Below, in pieces: positions 55,661 through 64,000 of a DNA stretch of 64,000 nt. Origin of the DNA: Isoetes taiwanensis (taxonomy: Eukaryota; Streptophyta; Lycopodiopsida; Isoetales; Isoetaceae). The notes under the pieces are model-generated. The model was not told where the DNA came from, made no database searches, and saw only the letters and a list, made by a program, of their open reading frames with translations. A program made the translations under genes and the position numbers. The stretch is from the NCBI GenBank assembly GCA_021234155.1, contig JAJEKV010000028.1, positions 5,773,637 through 5,837,636 on the forward strand, read 5' to 3'. Position 1 is the stretch's first letter; every line of letters starts with the position of its first letter.

Positions 55661-57700
55661 AGGAGCGTGTAAAAGGGTGAGTCTTTTTATACGACGGTGA
55701 TGGCACCTTCACTGCATGTGAACTGGCTCTTACCCACTTGGCCTTCCCTCATTCAGATTTGTAATGATCGAGCATAGATTGCTTCCGCTTGCCCTAAGCT
55801 AGATAGCCTCTGCCCTAAACCATTACATTATAAAATGTGCTAAGATAGGCAACTGACTTGGATTTGCTGGCTGTGAAATCTTCTCTATATAAGCTTGTAA
55901 GTGCCACGTGGCATCGTTTAACATAGAGAAATTTGGATCAGGAAGGAAAAAAGTGCTAAAAAAATGTGTGGTACGTGGCAAGGGTTGATTGGTTGAGAAG
56001 GCAGAGCTAATGTGCTGTTTTTGAGTTATTACAGGCGTACGGCATCAACAGGAGGTCCGTTTTTTTTTTTTTTTTCCGTTTGCCAAAAGCAAAGGACAAA
56101 ATTAGAACGCTGTTTGTTGAAGGCAGTTTATATATGGAAACAGATTGGGAATGATTCACGTGACTGATTCAAAACATCACGTGCAGGTAAGGAGGCTGCT
56201 TTACTATCACAAACGGAAATCTCAGCAGGCATGCTAAATGCGTGACAAAGGTAATGAGCTTTGTAGGACGATCCACACATACAAAAAGACCAAAAGAAAA
56301 ACAAAAAAAACCACTTAAATTAAAAGTTCTCAGATGAAGGCAGCAACAAAATAGCCGACAAGCTTTTGGGACACCAAAATTCATAGCAGTAAATTTTGTC
56401 CAGTAACAGAAATTCAAATGGTAATTCCTCGTTCCCAGCAAAACGGTCCGTCTTCCTAGATCGCATACTGATAACTTTTGACCGAGGTCCAAATCTATGT
56501 AGATATCAACCACATAAAATTGTCCGCTTCTGATTTTACCATATTACAATGTCTACATGCGAAACCAAAAATGCCTTTATTTATATCACAACACAATTTC
56601 TTGCATATGGTACTTCGAACTTTGTTAAACCTCCTAGTTAGGAATATTAGTCTTCAAGCATTTTATTTTTCCATGAATTTTGTTTATCGAAATGGAAAAA
56701 CATTTTCTAATCCTCCAAAAAAAAAAAGGGCTCTCACCTTCATGATAGTTTCTATTTTCTTTAGAGTTCTATTCACTAAGCAAGATACTCGTACTTTACA
56801 CACAACTTAAAGCAGCATCTGGGTCTTTCAATGGTGAAAGATAAGCGTTTAAATCCGACATGTTATCAACAACAAGAGAAGTCCAAGAATCCATTGATGC
56901 TTAACAATGTGGCGGCACACAAGCTTGATCAAATATCCCAATTTAACACGAATCCTTGAAGTCAAGGAAACTAAAATGTTTGGAGACAAACAGTAGTGAT
57001 GTAGAATCGTAGGGAGAATAGAGAATAGCTGAAATAGTGATCCGAAGAACTCAGAATCATGTAGAAGATCAATCATACCTCTTAGGATCAAGTTTGATTT
57101 CTTTTAAAGAATCATGTAGGAGAATGATACCTCTGAGGATCGAGATGGATTTCTTTTATAATTTGTTGCCTGGGGGGTAAATTTGGGCATATGGGTAGCA
57201 CTATAGATATTAAGCATTGTTAATGGTTTTAAGCAAGGAAGATTAAGTTACAAGGGTTCATGAATACTAAGAAGTGGGGTATGAGCTAGCGAGCCATCAT
57301 TTACACACTAGAATAAATACACATGGCCACAATCATGGGATATGGCCCATCCACATGGTTATCTATGTGTCACACTATAGTACACAATAAGCAAATAAAT
57401 CTGAACCGCCCACTTGGCATCACCACATCAAAGATACCCTGCCTCGCATACAAAATATGGCAGACGTTTCAGCTCCACACCTTCAAATTCTCAGCTTCGG
57501 CAAGCCTCAATTTCACGAAAATTCAGCACCATTTTTCAGTCTTCCTTCCCACATCGCGCCTCAATGTCGTCTTCTAGAATCAGGTTCTAAGTTAGTTTCT
57601 TTTTTGAAGAATCTCCATTCTGTGGAATCAAAACTAATTCTGCACAAGAATTTGAAGAAAATCTTTTGTTTTATGGTGCAGAAATTCAAGACAATCGTCC
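55660..57700. other. AT-rich stretch with no gene seen
   Basis: There are only short frames without recognisable domains, plus a run of T near 56060-56077. The last part (from about 57300) is probably the upstream region of the MIZ1-family gene. Confidence 0.4.
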
Positions 57701-57707
57701 AATATTG

Positions 57708-57847
57708 GAGATTCTGTTTATATCCCTGATCAGGGCAGCTAGCTGCACAAATTGAAGCATTTTTTAGTCCAGGCTTGGAGATCCTGTTTACATCCCTGAT
57801 CAGGGCAGCTAGCTGCACAAATTGAAGTATTTCTTAGACAGCATTGG
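57708..57847. repeat. 2 x 70-bp tandem repeat with palindromes, upstream of MIZ1-family gene
   Basis: A 70-base unit starting GAGATTCTGTTTA (57708) and GAGATCCTGTTTA (57778) is repeated. Each unit contains CCCTGATCAGGG and GCAGCTAGCTGC, two perfect 12-base palindromes sharing one G. The block ends about 110 bases before the ATG at 57961. Confidence 0.9.
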
Positions 57848-57960
57848 ATAATCTGCTCATCTGATATCAGAAAGCTCTGTTGAAATTTCTTCCCCGTTCA
57901 AAATTTATACACAGACGCTAATAAAAGTCTGTAATCCTGGCTTTTCTAAAATCATTTAGC

Positions 57961-58713
57961 ATGGGAGCCTATTCAAAGGCAAGCGAGCCATTCGCGACGC
58001 CAAGAAGATCATCAGATTCAGCAAGGTATTCCTCAGCATCGGCAGATCAAGGAGATACACCAAGAAAATTATATGCGGGAGGTATTTACTCTCTTTTGCC
58101 GATAGAAAGATGCAAAAGCAAGCCAAAAAAGATAAATTCAATACTTCGATCTGTGTTAAGCTTCTTACCTATTCCGGCAGCTTGCAAGCGCCTGATTCTT
58201 CCAAGTATGCCGTCGGAGCTTTTGTCCCGGTTAGGAAACAGAGTAACCGGAACTCTGTACGGATTTAGGAAAGGGCATGTTCATTTGGCGGTTCAAGAAG
58301 ATCCAAAATCTCACCCGTTTCTGCTTTTGGAGCTTTCAACGCTAACGAGCAATCTTGTAAAAGAAATGGCCTCAGGCCTTGTCAGAATAGCGCTGGAATG
58401 CGAAAAAACTCCAGATCGGGGCAAATTGCATCAAGAAAATGTCTGGACTATGTATTGCAACGGAAAGAAAGCAGGGTATGCCATCAGAAGGATTTATTCT
58501 GAAGCGGATTGCAGAGTTTTAGGCATGGTTCAAGCTGTTTCTATGGGGGCCGGAGTTTTGCCCATGGAAGAAGAGCTTCCTGATGGCGACCTTATGTATA
58601 TGAGGGCCCGTTTTGAAAGGGTTGTCGGTTCTAAAGACTCTGAAGCTCTGTATATGCTTAATCCTGATGGTACTGGAGGTCCAGAACTCAGCATTTTTCT
58701 GCTCAGGATTTAA
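57961..58713 (+). CDS. MIZU-KUSSEI1 (MIZ1/DUF617) family protein
   Basis: This intact, intronless 250-residue frame is the clearest host gene here. The N-terminal ~80 residues are Ser-rich and basic. From about residue 84 the DUF617 domain runs to the end: RVTGTLYGFRKGHVHLAVQE, FLLLELSTLTSNLVKEMASG, VRIALECEKTP, ENVWTMYCNGKKAGYAIRR, ADCRVLGMVQAVSMGAGVLP, DLMYMRARFERVVGSKDSEA and NPDGTGGPELSIFLLRI, the typical C-terminus. The family is plant-specific. Arabidopsis MIZ1 acts in root hydrotropism and associates with the ER membrane. Length and domain end match family norms, and no odd residue or frame break is visible. The start ATG at 57961 is the first in frame. A palindrome-bearing tandem repeat just upstream could be regulatory. 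Confidence 0.95.
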   Translation: MGAYSKASEPFATPRRSSDSARYSSASADQGDTPRKLYAGGIYSLLPIERCKSKPKKINSILRSVLSFLPIPAACKRLILPSMPSELLSRLGNRVTGTLYGFRKGHVHLAVQEDPKSHPFLLLELSTLTSNLVKEMASGLVRIALECEKTPDRGKLHQENVWTMYCNGKKAGYAIRRIYSEADCRVLGMVQAVSMGAGVLPMEEELPDGDLMYMRARFERVVGSKDSEALYMLNPDGTGGPELSIFLLRI

Positions 58714-61500
58714 CTATCTTTCTTCTTTCTGCTCAAGATTGTATTTCTTTTTTCTGTGAGCCTTTTTTTCTTTGCAGACATGGAAATGTAATACAAAGGG
58801 ATCCAGAGTCCCCATATTATCACATAAGGGTGTATTTCATCTCTTTCTAATTTTGAGCTTGAGAATAAAGAAATTGCCATCAGTAAAAACTGTGACAAGC
58901 TTCAGACTTCAGCCTCTGAAATGAAATCAAATCAAGAGGCCACAATCGAATCGACAGCAACCACAGTGGCTAGATTTGAGGTTTTCCAGTGCCGATTTGA
59001 GCATCAAATTTTACAGCAGAGGTTTCTGCTGCCTCATGCCATTGCCAAGCATAGAATTGCTTCAAACAGTACCGGATTTTGGATCCGTGCAGCCCATATT
59101 TGAACACCAAAATCTGGAACGCACATTCCGCTTGTTTCATTAAACTATCTAAATATATTAAACAATGGATTTCTTTGACTATCTATAATTTCCAAGTGAA
59201 TCACCAGCTGGAAGGCTGAACGACCCAGAGAACATGCTTCAATGGGTCTGAATTATCTGCACCAGAGCACATTCATCAGAGATTTCATCGATTTTGTAGA
59301 GGAAGCTATGTTGGGTTCTCAAACCTGGAGTTGTTAGCATACATGAGCAATTTTATAAAGCCCATTTGTTCGAGGAAGGTTTATGGGCATTTCTAACTTA
59401 CGTGTGGTCCCATTTTGATACTTCTTAAGATCTATCCTCTCTAGCATGTCTTGCTCTTATCATCGATTAATCCTAGCCATCGATGATGGATAGTTGTCAA
59501 ATATGGGCTCATACTGGCTCAAACTGACATTCAAGTTGGCCAAAATCAACCACTATTGCAGATGTTGAATGTCATGGTGGCCCAGTGTCTATCTAATTCA
59601 TGGCTCACAATTCCCATGCAGATATTGAATGTCATGGTGGCCCAATATCTATCTAGTTCATGGCTCACAATCCCATGTCCCACCTATGCAGCTTGATACT
59701 CGATCGAGACCAATGCTCTAAGCTGTTAGGGTCCGCTCACATGTAAGCCGTCAACAGGAAGCGTTTCCTGTTGACATGAACATAATTTCAGCGCAACAGT
59801 GACCTGAAGCCATCGACAGCTTTGGGCTTCTTCCTTCTTTCTCACAGGGGGAGTTCAAAATTTGTGGTCTCGATGAAGAACTCTAAGCCATGTGTTGAGA
59901 TCGAATGCATTCCTGTCAATAGGAATCCATTCAACCGAGGACTCCATTGCTATCATTTTGTTGCATGTGACTCCCCAGTTTTGGATGATTGACAGGGAAG
60001 AATCCCTATCAACAGTTACATGTGACCAGACCCTTAGATCAACCTCCAAAAGTCAAAGTTGCACAAAGCCCATACTTGATTGTCATATATAAGTGACGAT
60101 GCATTTTCTCTCTTAACTCATAAGAGAGGGTATGCTAGCTTGTAAAAACCCAACCTGTAGGCCAGTAGTTTCTGTAGATCAATAGCTCAAAGCTCGACTT
60201 GTAGCAGCACATATAACCCTCTGAGGAAATGTTCAGTTAATTTGGTCAATTGAATACGCGTGATGTTATTGTTTTGAGTGTTTCACTTTCCAAACTTTGT
60301 ATTACAATAATCAATTTCATAAACTTTGTAACTTGATGTTTGTAAACTGTATTGTATATATCTTTACAAGAAATTTATCGCGGCGACATTTCTCTTTCCC
60401 TACCCACTTACTGGCTAGAATTATATCTGGTAGCATGTGTGTCAATTTGAGAGCACTCGATTTCTGAACTTCACCATTGCCTTGTGTTCCCGTGCTCGTA
60501 TATTTGAAGAGGATTATTGAACTAGGGTTTTCTATTGAGCATTGATATTTAGCTAAATTGCAGATCAGATCTATTTAATTGACCCAAGATTCCATAGTAT
60601 CGCTAAAAAGTACTATTACTTTAGAGCTTCTCTAAAGATGGTTGGCAAAAAAAAAAACGTCTTACTGATTTAAAGAAATAGATAGCACAACGTCATCATG
60701 ATAGATGTCAGCTATGGTGATGTGGTGCACCAAAACTAAAAAAATACAGTCATAACAAAAGAATATTGTAAAGAGGAGAGACTGGCACATCAAATTTGAC
60801 AAAAGGTTGGATCAAATTCGTCACAATGTGGATATTAATATGCATACTTTTTGTAACTGAATGAGATGCGAAAAGGCAAGGTTCAATGGATTCCATATCA
60901 CTATTTGAATCAATATTAAAGGATTATGCCATGTCAAGACCAAAAAATCCATAATGTATTGATGTTCTATGACCCTTAAGGTCTGCAAAATATGTTAACA
61001 ACTTCAGTTATTGCTTGTCAAAGCCAGCAAGAAAAAGCCTTTCACTTAAACTAGGAGTCTGATAGTTAAACTGGGAGTCTGATAGTTGCAAGCATGGATG
61101 CATTTAGAAGATCCAGCAAAGCATTTATGCATTTCTCACATGTTACATTAGAGTAAAAACCACTATCTTTCCCTAAATGCTAAGTTAACTATTATCCCAA
61201 ATGCATAACAGCATATCCAAAATAAACACATTAGAATATGTTTAAACTGTATTTCAGCATATTTATATGTTGTCCATACAAAAACATACCAAAAACAGTG
61301 AGACGCATAAATTTAATAGATCTTCCTTTTTCTTCTTTGAAGTTTGAGCATTTGAAGCTCTATAGAGCTTGTACATTTAAATTTCCAGTAGCAAATGCTC
61401 CCCTCCAGCCAGATATGATCTTGATAGCCAAAAAGACAGTAAAAGGAAGAGAAACTGTAGCTGCAGCCAGGCGACACAAGTTTCTCAACTCCTCGCTTAC
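58714..61500. other. AT-rich stretch downstream of the MIZ1-family gene
   Basis: No gene could be supported. A ~60-bp tandem repeat lies at 59558-59676. No poly(A) signal could be assigned with confidence. Confidence 0.4.
59558..59676. repeat. 2 x ~60-bp tandem repeat
   Basis: A unit starting GCAGATGTTGAATGTCATGG (59558) is repeated from 59618 with about 6 mismatches. It contains TGGCCCA and TTCATGGCTCACAAT. Confidence 0.85.
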
Positions 61501-61579
61501 TACAACAGAATAAGCAATCTAAGTCACCAGTTTCATCATTCTGAAAATCGCACTTTCAAATTTTTTAGATTTTGATATA

Positions 61580-62000
61580 ATAAGTGGTAGTAGTTGTTGA
61601 TGAAATTTTTAATCTATATCATCATTTATAGCATCACCAATAATAACAGTTGTAGCATATTTTATAGCATTGTAAGACATACTAATATCATCCGTAGCAT
61701 CATCTATAGCTGCAGCTATAATATCATGTATTTTGTCATTGTTGTGCTATAATAATGTCAGGTATAGAATCACATATATTACTATAATTAATAATTCATT
61801 ATGTCACCACGCGCGCTATATTAGCGTCAGCTATAGCATCATTTGTATTGCTATAATTAAATAACTCATAATGTCAACACAAGCGTCATTTTTTATATTA
61901 TCCTTTCTAACATGATCAGTACTAGATGTAGCATTATTGACAATGCTGCATATAATACCACGTGGAAGTTATAATTGAATCATTATTAACATCAAGTATA
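61580..62000. repeat. degenerate repeat tract of TATAGCATCA-like motifs
   Basis: TATAGCATC(A/T) and TGTAGCAT variants recur throughout. A ~70-bp unit beginning GTCAGGTATAG (about 61757) and GTCAGCTATAG (about 61826) is duplicated, with ACTATAATTAA and TCATTATGTCA in both. Confidence 0.65.
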
Positions 62001-62026
62001 ATATCTATTGTTATAAATTAGACTGT

Positions 62027-62890
62027 AATATGTAGCAAAATAACAGGGGGTTTCAGGGGGATTTGATATGGTTGTAAAAATAACAATTCTTAAAACCATA
62101 GACTATATATCCCGAAAACAATTGAATACATTGTTATAAAAAATATATATAGATTCAAGATAAAAAGTAATCACATTAGCTCATTGGGTATATTGGTTAA
62201 AGTAGTCTTATTAGGACATTAAGTTATTTTGGTAGAGGTTCGAACCCCCGTATTTCATATTCTAAAATCGTAGGCAAAGCCGTATAGAGGTTCGCCCTAG
62301 GCGGTTCGCCCTCAAAACCTTAGGCGAAATCGTATTTCATATTTCAAAATCATAGGTGCCTCCAATCATAAATGACTATAAGCGAAACGAGAGGTGCCCA
62401 GAAGCCCCAACATATGATCTGGGTCGTAGGATTGATGAATCCGACAACTATGGTAGTCCATGGTGCACCTCGTTTAGAATAATATGTAGCAAAATAACAG
62501 GGGGTTTCAGGGGGATTTGATATGGTTGTCAAAAATACCAATTCTTGAAACCATAGACTATATATCCCGAAAACAAATACGTTGTTATAAAACAAAACAT
62601 AGATTCAAGATAAAAAATAATCACACATTAGGACATTAAGTTATTTTGATAGAGGTTCGAACCCCCGTATTTCATATTCTAAGATCTTAGGCAAAGCCGT
62701 ATAGAGATTTGATATTCCCTCAAAACCTTAGTTGAAATCGTATTTCGAATTTCAAAATTATAGGCGCCTCCAATCATAAATGACTATAAGCGAAACGAGA
62801 GGTGCCCAGAAGCCCCAAATACGATCTGGGTCGTAGGATCGACGAATTCGACGATTGTGGTAGTCCAGGATGCACCTCGTTTAAAATATG
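62027..62890. repeat. 2 x ~430-bp tandem duplication containing a SINE-like unit
   Basis: A segment starting AATATGTAGCAAAATAACAG at 62027 recurs from 62481. Both copies include CAGGGGGTTTCAGGGGGATT, the B-box-bearing GAGGTTCGAACCCCCGTA, CCTCCAATCATAAATGACTA and a TGCACCTCGTTTA end. They differ by substitutions and by several small deletions. Confidence 0.9.
62177..62248 (+). mobile_element. tRNA-derived (SINE-like) pol III promoter remnant
   Basis: TAGCTCATTGGG (62177-62188) resembles an A box and GGTTCGAACCCC (62237-62248) matches a B box, with about 48 bases between, as in tRNA genes. No tRNA cloverleaf with an acceptor stem is evident, so a tRNA-derived SINE is likelier than a tRNA gene. 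The second tandem copy keeps the B box but lacks about 34 bases including the A box. Confidence 0.6.
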
Positions 62891-63399
62891 TGTTATGTAA
62901 CTAATATAATTTCACGTGTTCCACCACTTATAATACCATCTATAAGCCCGTTTCCACCACCTATATTACCATATATAAGCCCAGTACAAAATCAACAAAA
63001 ACAACTGGGGAGATTTAATTCCATGATTCAATTACCTAATACGTCAGATGACCCATTCAATGGTTTGGTTGTATGAAATAGATACAAAAATAGTACAGAT
63101 TACGTATAGAATAAGCTATGGTTGTGTATGGTGATTTTGAGCGCCCCAAAGGCAATATAATGCTTGTGAGCATATGGTATGCAAATATAGCATAAGGAAG
63201 AGGGCCATCAATAAATTCAAATAATTCAGCATACATTTAGAATTCTAATATAAAATAAAGGCAAAGAATGCAGCATACACAGAAAATCTTTTCCTAATTT
63301 TCCCATTATTACTGCCCAGAATGTAATGGCCACTGAATGCTTTCCTATTGCATTAGTGTTCACGTAATCAAAATACCAACTATACATTTCTGCCATGCC

Positions 63400-63866
63400 A
63401 CGTGAACATTGCAGGCAACTTCCTGATGTTCTCTCTTATCCCCTCCTTGTTTCTCATGCTGCGGTGGGGCAAGGATTCACAGTTTTCCCTCACAAACATG
63501 GAAAACACGGCCTCACATGCCAATGTCGAGGAGCGAGGCTTCAAGGTGCCACAATTACCATGTTCGACCTTCCGTGAGGAATTGGGCCTTCCATTTCAGA
63601 TATGCCGACTTTGAGATCCCGAGACCAAGGTACCACGCCCTTTCGCAAATGAGATTCCCTTGCAGCACTAGTCGTCCCACTCTTCGACCTTTCATGTTGT
63701 TGCCGAACATGTCATAAACAAAAGTAACCCTATCACTTGATTTCATGGCAAGGAATTCTTTCGCATGTAACAACTTGGTTTGTAGAGAACTTGACGCAAC
63801 ACATATTCTTGCAGCACAAGGTCCTTCTGTAACTGAGGATAGCATTCTGAGTGGTGAGACGAGCAA
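63400..63866 (-). pseudogene. transposase-like N-terminal fragment at the window edge
   Basis: Minus-strand frame 63866-63555 has FVYDMFGNNMKGRRVGRLVL then NLICERAWYLGLGISKSAYL, and, in an adjacent frame to the left, ENCESLPHRSMRNKEGI and RKLPAMFTWHG. This order (a Cys-x-x-Ala-[FW] helix with GIS, then LPxR, then a LLPS-like string) is as I recall for the N-terminal part of a transposase family common in oomycetes, algae and plants. The catalytic core would lie further left and is not recognised, so this is probably a broken copy. Confidence 0.4.
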
Positions 63867-64000
63867 GCTTTGGTGGCCTTACAACCTTCCTGGGCTATCG
63901 GGAATGAAAAGTGTAATGTCGTTTCTCATAATTTGGGTGCTTCTGATGCTCTGAGCTCCCTTGGCTGGACACTATATCTGCTTCCTGTTGCGGTGTTGCG

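Overview
The window reads as nuclear DNA of a land plant. It has long AT-rich non-coding stretches, intron-split genes, PLS-type pentatricopeptide (PPR) gene remnants, a Dof-type zinc finger, a MIZU-KUSSEI1-family gene, and several plant-style retrotransposons. The PPR style and the mix of elements make a fern or another seed-free vascular plant my best guess, but that is inference. There is no bacterial-type operon. Transposable elements of several ages make up most of what can be identified.

Layout: 0-5.6 kb is a GC-richer repeat block with decayed, unrecognised reading frames. A short Dof-like zinc-finger ORF lies at 5.7-6.0 kb. A nearly intact Ty1/copia retrotransposon on the minus strand occupies 9374-15240, with a GTTCC target-site duplication, both LTRs, a primer-binding site, a polypurine tract and an uninterrupted 1427-residue polyprotein. 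A full-length but frameshifted L1-type LINE on the minus strand fills about 18.6-24.6 kb. A tandem-repeat block and an unrecognised ORF (27.0-28.7 kb) end in an unusual tetranucleotide tract. From 29.9 to 34.6 kb there are two decayed PPR genes on the minus strand; one was split by a 5'-truncated LINE with a clean 8-bp target duplication.

Between 35.24 and 39.41 kb lies a large terminal-inverted-repeat element. It has sub-terminal arrays of a GGAATCAC motif, hairpins inside each arm, possible captured coding pieces, and a 521-bp hAT-type MITE nested beside its right arm. Exons of a CLPTM1-family membrane protein follow (40.29-42.06 kb), carrying a nonsense codon and a lost splice donor. A second, GC-rich and heavily frameshifted LINE of another lineage runs on the plus strand (43.2-48.5 kb). 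A miniature TRIM-type LTR element sits at 49.4-49.8 kb.

On the minus strand at 51.3-52.0 kb is a fragment that looks like a rolling-circle (HUH) replication initiator. It is the least ordinary coding signal here. A decayed F-box-like fragment (52.8-53.6 kb) and a 107-bp near-perfect palindrome (55.35 kb) come next, then the only clearly intact host gene, the MIZ1-family ORF at 57961-58713, with a palindrome-bearing tandem repeat upstream. The right end has degenerate tandem repeats, a duplicated SINE-like unit with pol III box sequences, and a transposase-like fragment at the edge.

The genes do not form a shared pathway. The window is best read as a nested history of insertions among a few host genes, most of them broken. 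Family names come from recalled motifs, without database searches.
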